Of a DNA stretch of 29,649 bases, positions 14,843 to 22,560 are shown piece after piece. Each line of letters opens with the position of its first letter. Positions within the stretch are counted from its first letter, which is position 1. The notes under the pieces are model-generated. The model saw only the letters and a list, made by a program, of their open reading frames with translations, did not search any database and was not told where the DNA came from. The position numbers were made by a program, and so were the translations under genes. Origin of the DNA: Nitrospirota bacterium (GTDB lineage: Bacteria > JACPQY01); assembly GCA_016180645.1 (NCBI GenBank), contig JACPAV010000039.1, positions 1 through 29,649 of the forward strand. The letters are read 5' to 3'.

Positions 14843-16024
14843 ATGGCGCACTCGCTTCAACTTCCGTCCATCCTTGGCCGGGGTTCAAGGTTGCGAGTGC
14901 CGCGACCATCGTGGACGCGGCGCCTCCGGATCCACCATGTCGTCACGTCCCTCGACTTGGGTGGCGCGGAGAAGCACGTCGCCAGTCTGGCCCAGGCGCA
15001 GGCCCGGAGCGGCCACCGAGTTTGCGTCACCTATCTGAAAGGATCCGGCGCGCTCCGTGCCTCGCTGGATCAGCACGGCATTCACTCTGAATCGCTCGGT
15101 GTGAACGGCTGGCTGCGCTATTCACCCATCGCCCAATTGAACGGCGCCCTGCGCAAAGGCAATCCGGACATCGTGCATGCCCACCTTTTTCCCGCTGAGG
15201 TCTATGCCTCCCTGGCTTCGCCGGGAATAAAGCCGTGGAAATTGGTGGCGACCAAGCACAACGACGAAGATTTTCTTCGCAAACGGCGCTATTCTTTCCT
15301 ACATCGACTCCTGTCATCGAATCAGGATGCCGTCATCTGCCCGTCCCAATACCTCCGGCGATTCACAACGGAAACTGGCATCCGGCCCACACTGCCGACG
15401 TTCGTCATCCCCTATGGAATCGACCCGACGGAACCTTCGGTCCACCGCGAATCCTCGTCGCTGAGGAAGGCGTGGGGCATCCCCAAGGACGCGGTCGTGT
15501 TCGGCTTCCTCGGGCGGTTCGTGCCGCAAAAAGGGTTGGACGTCCTGATCGATGCGTTGGCCTCAGTCCGGAAAAAGTGTCAATGCAAACTTGTCCTCGC
15601 CGGCCGGGGCCCGCTGGAAGCGTCCCTCAAGAAGAAAGTCTCCGAAGCGGGCCTGGAATCGCGGGTGGTCTTCGCCGGATTCCACTCCAATCCCTGGCCC
15701 CTCTACCGTGCGATGGACGTCTTCGTGCTCCCCTCTCTCTGGGAAGGTTTCGGTAGGGTTCTCTTGGAAGCGATGCTTGTCGGACTGCCCATTGTCGCCA
15801 GCCGCGCAAGCTCGATACCGGAAATCGTCGAGGAGGGCGGAACGGGTCGCCTCGTACCCTCCGGCGACAGCGCCTCGTTGGCCACGGCTCTCCTCGACCT
15901 CGCCCGGCATCCGCACATTCGAGAGGCCATGGGAAGGCGCGGTCGAGCGCTCGTCAAGAAACGATTCTCTCTCGATTCGATGGTCGAGGCCACGGAACAC
16001 GTCTATCGCTCAGTCCTTCATTGA
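14843..16024 (+). CDS. Glycosyltransferase family 4 protein
   Basis: The protein has 393 residues and a GT-B fold of the GT4 class, which transfers a sugar from a nucleotide donor with retention. Motifs are DLGGAEKHV (nucleotide-side Gly loop), IVHAHLFPAE, VIPYGID, FLGRFVPQKGLD, LAGRGPLE and the EX7E-type WEGFGRVLLEAMLVG. An N-terminal stretch of about 28 mostly basic residues precedes the normal domain start; a shorter start cannot be excluded, but the ATG at 14843 has TACAAT just upstream. It overlaps the next GT4 gene by one base (TGATG). With the downstream glycosylphosphotransferase it probably builds an exopolysaccharide or O-antigen repeat unit. Donor and acceptor are unknown. Confidence 0.9.
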   Translation: MAHSLQLPSILGRGSRLRVPRPSWTRRLRIHHVVTSLDLGGAEKHVASLAQAQARSGHRVCVTYLKGSGALRASLDQHGIHSESLGVNGWLRYSPIAQLNGALRKGNPDIVHAHLFPAEVYASLASPGIKPWKLVATKHNDEDFLRKRRYSFLHRLLSSNQDAVICPSQYLRRFTTETGIRPTLPTFVIPYGIDPTEPSVHRESSSLRKAWGIPKDAVVFGFLGRFVPQKGLDVLIDALASVRKKCQCKLVLAGRGPLEASLKKKVSEAGLESRVVFAGFHSNPWPLYRAMDVFVLPSLWEGFGRVLLEAMLVGLPIVASRASSIPEIVEEGGTGRLVPSGDSASLATALLDLARHPHIREAMGRRGRALVKKRFSLDSMVEATEHVYRSVLH

Positions 16025-17148
16025 TGCCGGCAAAACTCCTCCTCCTGGTAACCCAATCCGATGACGGTGGGGCGCAACGATATGTGAACGACCTCGCCGT
16101 CGGTCTCACCGACCGCCGATACAAAGTCACCGTGGCCTGCGGTCCGGGCGGTCCCCTGATTGCGAGGCTCCGCCGGAACAAAGTTGACGTTCGGGTCATC
16201 GCCGATTTGGCCCGGCCCATCCGGCCATGGAAGGACGGGCGGGCCTTCTGGGAAATCTACTCTCTTATCCACGATGGCCCCTACGACCTTGTTCACTCGA
16301 ACAGCTCGAAAGCCGGCTTCCTTGCCCGGGTGGCCGGCCGCGCCGCAGCCGGAAAGCGGCATCTTTTTACGGCGCACGGTTTCGTTTTCCAGGAGGAGAG
16401 GTCTCAGGCCGCTCGGAGTGCCTTCCTGCTACTCGAAAAAGCCGCGGGGATGCTGACCGACCGTCTCATCACCGTCTGCGATGCAGATCGCGAGCTGGCG
16501 TTGCAGCACCGAATCGTTCCCTGTGAGCGCGTCATCACCATCCACAACGGCATCCTTCCGTCCCCCCCGCTTCCGACCGCCGAGAGCCGGAAACGGCTGG
16601 CGTTGCCGGCTCGCATTCCCGTGGTGGGCACGGTGGCCAACATGTACCCCAACAAAGGACTGATGGATTTCGTGGCCGCGGCCCGGCATGTCATTCAGCG
16701 CCATCCAAAAACCTTTTTCGCCGTGATCGGTCACGGCCCCCAGTACCTGGAGGTGGTGGAGGCGATCCGGCAAGCGGGGCTCAACGACCGGTTCCGGCTC
16801 TACGGCCAGATCGAAGAGGCCTGGAAACTCGTGAGCGCATTCGACGTGTTCGTTCTGTCCTCACGCAAGGAGGGAATGCCCTACTCCATTCTGGAAGCGA
16901 TGAACGCCGGTGTGCCGGTGGTCGCCACACGGGTTGGGGGTATCCCGGAGGCCATCGAGGACAACGTCGAAGGTCTGCTCACACCGTCCGGCGCTCCGGA
17001 TGAGATGGCCCATCAGGTCGATCGCCTTCTCCGCGACCGCGCTCTCGGTCGCACTCTCGCCTCGCGAGCTCGCCGCAAGCTCGTTCACTATTTCAATATC
17101 GACCGAATGATCGACGAGACGGAACGGGTGTATGAATCCCTGCTGTGA
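16024..17148 (+). CDS. Glycosyltransferase family 4 protein
   Basis: The protein has 374 residues and is a second GT4 enzyme. Motifs in order are SDDGGAQRYVNDLA, VHSNSSKAGFLAR, FTAHGF, IHNGI, YPNKGLMDF, IGHGPQYLE, and SRKEGMPYSILEAMNAGVPVVAT (EX7E motif and ribose-binding end). The ATG overlaps the previous stop (TGATG), indicating coupling. A TTG three bases earlier is in frame but unlikely. Its sequence is clearly different from the first GT4, so it should add a different linkage. The gap to the next gene is 27 bp. Sugar specificity cannot be told. Confidence 0.92.
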   Translation: MPAKLLLLVTQSDDGGAQRYVNDLAVGLTDRRYKVTVACGPGGPLIARLRRNKVDVRVIADLARPIRPWKDGRAFWEIYSLIHDGPYDLVHSNSSKAGFLARVAGRAAAGKRHLFTAHGFVFQEERSQAARSAFLLLEKAAGMLTDRLITVCDADRELALQHRIVPCERVITIHNGILPSPPLPTAESRKRLALPARIPVVGTVANMYPNKGLMDFVAAARHVIQRHPKTFFAVIGHGPQYLEVVEAIRQAGLNDRFRLYGQIEEAWKLVSAFDVFVLSSRKEGMPYSILEAMNAGVPVVATRVGGIPEAIEDNVEGLLTPSGAPDEMAHQVDRLLRDRALGRTLASRARRKLVHYFNIDRMIDETERVYESLL

Positions 17149-17175
17149 CCGGGTGAGGGGGGAGAGCGCGATCTG

Positions 17176-18546
17176 ATGGCCAGGCCCTCTCGAATTCTGC
17201 TTATCCTGAGCGACCTTCTGATCGCCTACATTGCGTACATCCTGGCCTTCACGGTCCGAACTCAGGTGGACGTTCCCTTTTTCCGAGGTCCGCTGCCCGA
17301 CTATCTCTTCGCCGTCCTCAAACATGGCTGGCTCGCCGTCGGTCTGGTCCAGATCTTTTCCAATTACCTCCTTGGGCTCTACGATCCGCCGGACCGCCCG
17401 GGAACCTCGCGACTGGCCGAGTCCCTCCTGATCGCCTGCGCGATCAATACCCTTGCGCTCACGAGCTACTACTTCTACCGACTCGAGTTCAAGTTCCCAC
17501 GATCCATCCTCGTCGTCTACGGGCTGTTCGATGCCTTCTTTCTCTTCTCGTGGAGATGGCTCCTTTTCCGCATCGCCCGTCTCCGGAAGAAACGCGTAGC
17601 CCTCTGCGGGCATGGACCTCTTGTCACTGAGCTCCTGGAGGACATTCGGAATAATCCATGGCTGGGATATGATGTCATCGGCGTCGTTTCCGACGAAGAG
17701 TCGCCCACACCGCCGACCCCTGCCCCGCCGGCCATCGGCCATCGCCGCGACCTCCAGGCGCTGATACGAATCCATAATCTCGAAGAGGTCATCTATGTCC
17801 CGGACCCACACTGGACGCAGTCGGCCGTCCAAACCCTGAAGGAGGTCGAATCCAGCGGTGCGCGAATCCTGGTGGCGCCCACACTCTACGAAATGATCCT
17901 GTGTGAACCCACGTCCCAGCGCATCAAAGACATACCCCTCATTCCCGTGTCCACCCAAGGATCGGCCGCGGCCTCACAGTCCGTCAAGAATATCTTCGAC
18001 CTGATCCTGTCCTTGGGCCTTCTGGCGCTCCTCTCCCCCGCGTTCCTGGTCTGCGCCCTCCTCATCAAGGCAACTTCCAGCGGCCCGGCCATTTACAGGC
18101 AGGAACGCGTTGGAAAAAACGGCCGGCGATTTACCTTGTACAAGCTCCGGACCATGGTGGAGTCCGCCGAAAGCGCCACCGGACCGGTCTTCGTCGATGT
18201 CGATGATCCCAGGGTCACGCGAATCGGGCGGATCTTGCGACGGTTGCGCGTGGATGAGATTCCCCAGCTCGTGAACATCCTGAAGGGCGACATGAGTTTC
18301 GTCGGTCCCCGGCCTGAGCGGCCCGACTTTGTGGAAACGTTCGAGCGGAAAATTCCGTTTTACCGGGAGAGGCACAGGGTCAAGCCCGGACTCACCGGAC
18401 TGGCTCAAGTCAACGGCTACTACCACACCACCGCTGAAAACAAGCTCAAATACGATCTCGCCTATGTCTACCGTCACAACCTCTTTCTCGACATGATGAT
18501 TCTTCTTGAAACGGCCAAGGTGGTGCTCACCCGGAAGGGCGTGTGA
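17176..18546 (+). CDS. Polyprenyl glycosylphosphotransferase (exopolysaccharide initiating enzyme)
   Basis: The protein has 456 residues. It transfers a sugar-1-phosphate from a UDP-sugar to undecaprenyl phosphate, the first committed step of repeat-unit assembly. The N-terminal half has four predicted membrane helices (about 7-26, 46-67, 82-100, 107-128), then a cytosolic Rossmann-like region (RVALCGHGPLVTELLEDI). The C-terminal catalytic domain carries a fifth hydrophobic segment, IYRQERVGKNGRRFTLYKLRTM, RVDEIPQLVNILKGDMSFVG and GPRPERP, and PGLTGLAQVNGYY, all standard for the WcaJ/WbaP type. It closes the glycosyltransferase cluster. No Wzx, Wzy or Wzz is in view, so the rest of the pathway lies elsewhere. 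Confidence 0.93.
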   Translation: MARPSRILLILSDLLIAYIAYILAFTVRTQVDVPFFRGPLPDYLFAVLKHGWLAVGLVQIFSNYLLGLYDPPDRPGTSRLAESLLIACAINTLALTSYYFYRLEFKFPRSILVVYGLFDAFFLFSWRWLLFRIARLRKKRVALCGHGPLVTELLEDIRNNPWLGYDVIGVVSDEESPTPPTPAPPAIGHRRDLQALIRIHNLEEVIYVPDPHWTQSAVQTLKEVESSGARILVAPTLYEMILCEPTSQRIKDIPLIPVSTQGSAAASQSVKNIFDLILSLGLLALLSPAFLVCALLIKATSSGPAIYRQERVGKNGRRFTLYKLRTMVESAESATGPVFVDVDDPRVTRIGRILRRLRVDEIPQLVNILKGDMSFVGPRPERPDFVETFERKIPFYRERHRVKPGLTGLAQVNGYYHTTAENKLKYDLAYVYRHNLFLDMMILLETAKVVLTRKGV

Positions 18547-18599
18547 CCGCTCGACTCGGCCATCGCGAGGGCGCCCCGGAAAAAAGTTGATCTTCGTCC

Positions 18600-18628
18600 T
18601 TGCTTTCAGACAGTCAGTGCCCTAACCT
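18600..18628 (+). promoter_or_regulatory. Candidate promoter of the pnt operon
   Basis: TTGCTT (18600-18605) and TAACCT (18623-18628) are 17 bp apart. The predicted start near 18635 would include the small ORF at 18653 and its AAGGA ribosome-binding site (18641-18645). Confidence 0.35.
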
Positions 18629-18652
18629 ACGGCACCCAAAAAGGATAGAGCG

Positions 18653-18775
18653 ATGCAGAGACCCTATCAACCCTCCACTCACGGCGCTATGACCGAACAG
18701 CCATTCCACTCGCCGTCCCCAAAGCGAAGCGAAGGGGATCGTCCCTGGAGCGAAGCGGAGGGGGCCCCTCAATGA
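18653..18775 (+). CDS. Possible 40-residue leader ORF coupled to pntAA
   Basis: An ATG preceded by AAGGA at good spacing opens a 40-codon frame whose TGA stop overlaps the pntAA start (ATGA). The product begins MQRPYQPSTHGAM and its second half (PKRSEGDRPWSEAEGAP) is translated from two REP-like repeat copies. No transmembrane segment or known motif is seen. The overlap and ribosome-binding site argue for translation, perhaps to control pntAA initiation; the repeat-derived second half argues that the frame could be accidental. Not recognised. Confidence 0.35.
   Translation: MQRPYQPSTHGAMTEQPFHSPSPKRSEGDRPWSEAEGAPQ
18717..18768. repeat. REP-like palindromic elements, copies 2 and 3
   Basis: CCCC-AAAGCGAAGCGAA-GGGG (18717-18737) and TCCCT-GGAGCGAAGCGG-AGGGG (18742-18763) share an AGCGAAGCG core inside complementary arms, running into GGGGCCCC (18761-18768). 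Copy 3 also supplies the GGAGG at 18757-18761, the only Shine-Dalgarno-like site before pntAA. Confidence 0.6.
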
Positions 18776-19908
18776 AAATTGGTGTTCCAAAAGAGTCCGG
18801 ACAGGGTGAGAATCGGGTCGCACTGGTTCCCGATGTCATCCCCAAACTCATCTCTCAGAAGAATGAAGTCTTGGTGCAGGCGGACGCGGGCGCGGCAGCG
18901 GGCTTTCCCGACGCGGTGTACAAGGAAAAAGGCGCCGCCATCGTCTCGGATCAGGCAGGACTCTTCGCGCAATCCGAGATCGTCTTGATGGTCAGCCCTC
19001 CGGCCCCTGCCGAGATCGCCGCGCTGAGAGAAGGCACCATCCTCATTTCGTTCCTTTATCCGGTGGCCCACGTGGACAAGGCCAAACAATTAGCCTCCCG
19101 GAAGATCACGGCCATCGCCATGGACCTGATGCCGCGAATCTCCCGGGCTCAGCCCATGGACGCGCTCAGTTCACAAGCCACGGTGTCAGGCTACAAAGCG
19201 GTCCTCCAAGCCGCCGACTCGCTCCCGAAATTCTTCCCCATGCTCATGACCGCCGCCGGGACGATCTCCCCGGCCAAAGTATTCGTGATTGGAGCGGGCG
19301 TAGCCGGACTCCAGGCGATTGCCACCGCCCGCCGACTCGGTGCGGTGGTCGAAGCGTACGACGTTCGGCCCATCGTCAAGGAGCAAATCGAGAGCCTCGG
19401 CGCCAAATACGTCAACATGGAAGTTGAAGCGAAGGATGCCCAGGACAAGGGCGGATACGCGAAGGCCCAATCCGAGGAGTTCTACAGGAAACAGCAGGAG
19501 TTCATGGCCAAACAGTGCCGCAACGCGGACGTGGTCATCACCACCGCGCTCATTCCCGGTCAACGCGCGCCCCGGCTCATCACCGAGGATGCCGTCAAGG
19601 GCATGCGGCCCGGTTCGGTCATCGTCGATCTCGCGGCCGAGCAAGAAGGCAACTGCGCCCTGACCGAGCCGGGCAAGACGGTCGTCAAATATGGGGTGAC
19701 GATCCATGGCCAACTCAACCTCCCTTCCACGCTCGCCCCGCACGCCAGCCAGATGTATGCGCGAAACATCACATCGTTCCTGGCGCAGTTGGTGAAGGAC
19801 GGAAAAGTGAACTTGAACCTCTCCGACGAAGTCATCAAAGGGCCCCTCGTCACGCATGACGGGAAAATCGTCCACGAAGCAACGCTCAAAGCCGCGGAAA
19901 AGAAATAG
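18772..19908 (+). CDS. pntAA: NAD(P) transhydrogenase alpha subunit, part 1 (domain I)
   Basis: The protein has 378 residues, the size of the soluble NAD(H)-binding domain I when the alpha subunit is split. It begins MKIGVPKESGQGENRVALVP, the conserved alanine dehydrogenase/PntA start. The NAD-binding Rossmann motif is VFVIGAGVAGLQAIATARRLGA, and RPIVKEQIESLGAKYV follows as in other PntAA proteins. It ends at domain I, with no membrane helices; those are in the next gene. Together the three genes encode the proton-translocating transhydrogenase that reduces NADP+ with NADH. The start is fixed by the conserved N terminus; GGAGG lies 10 nt upstream in a repeat. Confidence 0.95.
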   Translation: MKIGVPKESGQGENRVALVPDVIPKLISQKNEVLVQADAGAAAGFPDAVYKEKGAAIVSDQAGLFAQSEIVLMVSPPAPAEIAALREGTILISFLYPVAHVDKAKQLASRKITAIAMDLMPRISRAQPMDALSSQATVSGYKAVLQAADSLPKFFPMLMTAAGTISPAKVFVIGAGVAGLQAIATARRLGAVVEAYDVRPIVKEQIESLGAKYVNMEVEAKDAQDKGGYAKAQSEEFYRKQQEFMAKQCRNADVVITTALIPGQRAPRLITEDAVKGMRPGSVIVDLAAEQEGNCALTEPGKTVVKYGVTIHGQLNLPSTLAPHASQMYARNITSFLAQLVKDGKVNLNLSDEVIKGPLVTHDGKIVHEATLKAAEKK

Positions 19909-19915
19909 CAGGACC

Positions 19916-20218
19916 ATGCACGGACTCCCTCAACCGGACCTCATCGAGAACCTCTTCGTCTTCATGCTCGCCTCGTTCCTGGGTCTCGAGCTCATCCGAG
20001 GCGTTTCGCGGCTCCTGCACACACCGCTCATGTCGCTGACCAATGCCATCTCTTCGATCGCGATCGTCGGATCGCTTCTCCTGGCCGGGAGGCAGGACAA
20101 CACCCTGAGCACGGTCCTCGGCACCCTCGCCATCGCCTGCTCGGCCATCAATGCGATCGGCGGTTTCATGATCACCGAACGCATTCTGCGGATGTTCAAA
20201 CGCAAGGACGAACGCTGA
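19916..20218 (+). CDS. pntAB: NAD(P) transhydrogenase alpha subunit, part 2 (membrane)
   Basis: The protein has 100 residues and about three transmembrane helices (LFVFMLASFLGLELIRGV, AISSIAIVGSLLLAG, TLAIACSAINAIGGFMI), ending in a basic tail. It matches the small membrane part of a split PntA and contributes to the proton channel (domain II). The ATG at 19916 follows AGGA and lies 7 nt after pntAA; a longer in-frame start inside pntAA would add a very basic, unrelated extension. The stop overlaps the pntB start by one base (TGATG). Confidence 0.94.
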   Translation: MHGLPQPDLIENLFVFMLASFLGLELIRGVSRLLHTPLMSLTNAISSIAIVGSLLLAGRQDNTLSTVLGTLAIACSAINAIGGFMITERILRMFKRKDER

Positions 20219-21603
20219 TGCTGGGAGAAAGCCTCGTTCAATACGTCTATCTCCTTTCCGCGGCCCTCTTCGTCTTGTCGCTGAAGTGGATGGGCCAGGT
20301 AAAGACGTCGCGACGCGGCAACTGGGCCGGCACGATCGCCATGGTCCTCGCCATCATCGGAACGCTCGTCAGTTTCGACGTGAGAGGTTGGGGTTGGATT
20401 TCCCTGGCGCTCATCGTCGGAAGTCTCGTCGGGGCGCCCATGGCGATCTGGATGCCGATGACCGCCGTTCCCCAACGGACGGCGCTCTCCCATGCTTTCG
20501 GCGGTCTCGCCGCGGGGCTCGTCGGCGCGGCGGAGTACTACACCCAAGCCCCCAACATCGACACGTTCACCATGGGCGCCCTCGCCACCGAGATGCTCCT
20601 CGGTTTCCTCACCTTCACGGGGAGCCTCATGGCCTTCGGCAAACTCCAGGAGATCATCCCCACGCGACCCATCATCTATCCGTTCCGAAATGTGGTGAGC
20701 ATCGGAGTCCTGGCCGCCGCCGTTCTCATGGGGGTCTACCTCACGATCAACCCCGAGGCCTCCACTCTCCTCCCCCTGTTCATCGCCGCCGCCCTCGCGT
20801 TTGGAATTCTCCTCATCCTCCCCATCGGCGGAGCGGACATGCCCACCGTGATCGCCATTCTGAACTCCTATGCCGGCCTCTCCTCCTCGGCCATGGGTTT
20901 CGTGCTGAACAACAAGCTCCTGATCATCGCCGGTGCGCTCGACGGCTCCTCCGGCCTCATCCTCTCCATTCTCATGTGCAAGGCGATGAACCGCTCATTC
21001 ACCAATGTGCTGTTCGCCGGAGTGGGCACGGTACAAGCGGGCGCCGGCGCGGGCGCATCGCCAACCGGCAAGACGGTGCAGGGGTACACCGTTGAAGACG
21101 CGGCGACGATCTTCGATGGCGCGAAACTCGTTGTCGTGGCGCCGGGATATGGCATGGCCGTGGCCCAGGCCCAGCACGCGGTCAAGGAATTGTCGAACGT
21201 CCTCGCCGCGCGGGGCACGGACGTCAAGTTCGCCATCCACCCCGTGGCGGGCCGCATGCCCGGTCACATGAACGTACTTCTGGCCGAAGCCGACGTCCCG
21301 TATGATCAGCTTTGGGAAATGGAGAAAGTGAATCCCCTTTTCCCCGAAGCAGAAGTAGCCATCGTGGTCGGCGCCAACGACGTAACGAATCCCGCGGCCC
21401 GCACGAAGACCGATTCTCCTCTCTACGGCATGCCCATCCTGGACGTGGACAAAGCTCGCACGGTCATCTTCATTAAGCGCAGCATGAACCCCGGCTTCGC
21501 GGGGATCGACAACGAGCTCTTTTATCTCGACAAGACCATGATGGTCTTCGGCGACGCCAAGAAAGTCATCACCGAACTCGCCGCCGCCATCAAGGCGTCC
21601 TGA
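20218..21603 (+). CDS. pntB: NAD(P) transhydrogenase beta subunit
   Basis: The protein has 461 residues, the usual PntB length. The N-terminal part holds about nine hydrophobic segments forming the rest of the membrane domain. The C-terminal domain III binds NADP(H): VVVAPGYGMAVAQAQHAV, FAIHPVAGRMPGHMNVLLAEA, VGANDVTNPAA and FIKRSMNPGFAGIDNELF are all present. It completes a three-subunit pntAA-pntAB-pntB enzyme in the cytoplasmic membrane. It is convergent with the epimerase gene, with only 17 bp between stops and no clear terminator. Confidence 0.96.
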   Translation: MLGESLVQYVYLLSAALFVLSLKWMGQVKTSRRGNWAGTIAMVLAIIGTLVSFDVRGWGWISLALIVGSLVGAPMAIWMPMTAVPQRTALSHAFGGLAAGLVGAAEYYTQAPNIDTFTMGALATEMLLGFLTFTGSLMAFGKLQEIIPTRPIIYPFRNVVSIGVLAAAVLMGVYLTINPEASTLLPLFIAAALAFGILLILPIGGADMPTVIAILNSYAGLSSSAMGFVLNNKLLIIAGALDGSSGLILSILMCKAMNRSFTNVLFAGVGTVQAGAGAGASPTGKTVQGYTVEDAATIFDGAKLVVVAPGYGMAVAQAQHAVKELSNVLAARGTDVKFAIHPVAGRMPGHMNVLLAEADVPYDQLWEMEKVNPLFPEAEVAIVVGANDVTNPAARTKTDSPLYGMPILDVDKARTVIFIKRSMNPGFAGIDNELFYLDKTMMVFGDAKKVITELAAAIKAS

Positions 21604-21620
21604 CTTCCCCCCGACTCAAC

Positions 21621-22556
21621 TCAGGCGAGGCTCCGAAGCCAATCCGCCTCAGCACGGAGGCCGTCGGCCAAGCGGACTCTCGGCTCATAGGCGAGATGTT
21701 GACGGGCCCGGGAAAGATCGGCCCAAGTGTGGCGGACGTCGCCTTTCTGGAGCGGTTCCTCTTTCATAATCACGGGCCGGCCGAGAACGGACCGAAGCGT
21801 GTCCAGCACGTCCAACATGGTCACCCGGCTCCCCCCCCCCACGTTGATAACTTCCCCCGCGGGAGCTTCCAATGCCGCATGGGTGGCGCCGACCGCATCC
21901 GACACGAACGTGAAATCGCGCGTCTGGCGACCATCGCCGTACAACGCAAATGTTTCCCCCTTGAGCGCGGATCGAATCAGCTTGTGAAACGCCATGTCCG
22001 GCCTCTGCCTCGGTCCGTAAACGGTGAAATATCGCAGTGCCACGCAGGGAACTCCGTAGGACTTCTGATACAGCATGCAGAGATGCTCCGCGGCGAGCTT
22101 GGTCACGCCGTAAGGTGAAATCGGACGGCACGCGAGGTCCTCGGTGAGGGGATAGATCCCGGGCTCTCCATACACTGAGGAGCTGGACGCGTATACAAAC
22201 CTGCGAAGGTTGCGCCCCTTTGCCGCTTCGAGCAACCGCTGCGTCACCGTGATGTTGTGCTTCGTGTAGTTCACAAACTGCGGACCCCAACTCGTACGGA
22301 CCGCAGCCTGGGCGGAAAGATGAAACACCGCGTCGACTCCGTCCAGAAGCGGCGTCAGATCGATTTCGCTGAGATCGGCTCGGACCAACGCAAAACCCTT
22401 GCGATGCAACAGGGGCGAGACATTCCTCTCCTTGAAGGATGGATCGTAGGACGGCGTGAAACAGTCGACCCCCACGACGTCGTAACCCTTCTCGAGTGCG
22501 AGTTCGACCAGATGGGAACCGACAAATCCGGCCGCTCCGGTAATCAATACCTTCAC
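21621..22556 (-). CDS. NAD-dependent epimerase/dehydratase (extended SDR)
   Basis: The protein has 311 residues. The NAD-binding motif VLITGAAGFVGSH is at the N terminus, followed by SSSSVYG and the catalytic YGVTK (Tyr-X3-Lys), then ALRYFTVYGPRQRPDMAF and GDGRQTRDFTFVSDA, which are typical of UDP-glucose/UDP-glucuronate 4-epimerase-like enzymes. It likely makes a nucleotide sugar for envelope polysaccharide. The start is GTG at 22556, 4 nt after the mltG stop; the longer frame would run backward through mltG. It is the last gene of the dnaX-recR-ruvX-mltG run. A ten-G tract encodes its VGGGSR loop. Confidence 0.9.
   Translation of the reverse strand: MKVLITGAAGFVGSHLVELALEKGYDVVGVDCFTPSYDPSFKERNVSPLLHRKGFALVRADLSEIDLTPLLDGVDAVFHLSAQAAVRTSWGPQFVNYTKHNITVTQRLLEAAKGRNLRRFVYASSSSVYGEPGIYPLTEDLACRPISPYGVTKLAAEHLCMLYQKSYGVPCVALRYFTVYGPRQRPDMAFHKLIRSALKGETFALYGDGRQTRDFTFVSDAVGATHAALEAPAGEVINVGGGSRVTMLDVLDTLRSVLGRPVIMKEEPLQKGDVRHTWADLSRARQHLAYEPRVRLADGLRAEADWLRSLA
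21831..21840 (-). repeat. Poly-G(10) tract inside the epimerase gene
   Basis: Ten consecutive C on the plus strand give ten G in the coding strand, encoding VGGGS as GTG GGG GGG GGG AGC, the same codons and tract length as in trpB at 4696-4705. Confidence 0.85.
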
Positions 22557-22560
22557 GGCC

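Noticed and set aside
21604-21620. Bidirectional terminator between pntB and the epimerase gene
   Set aside because: Only 17 bp between stops; CCTGA/TCAGG arms are too short and distant to support a call.
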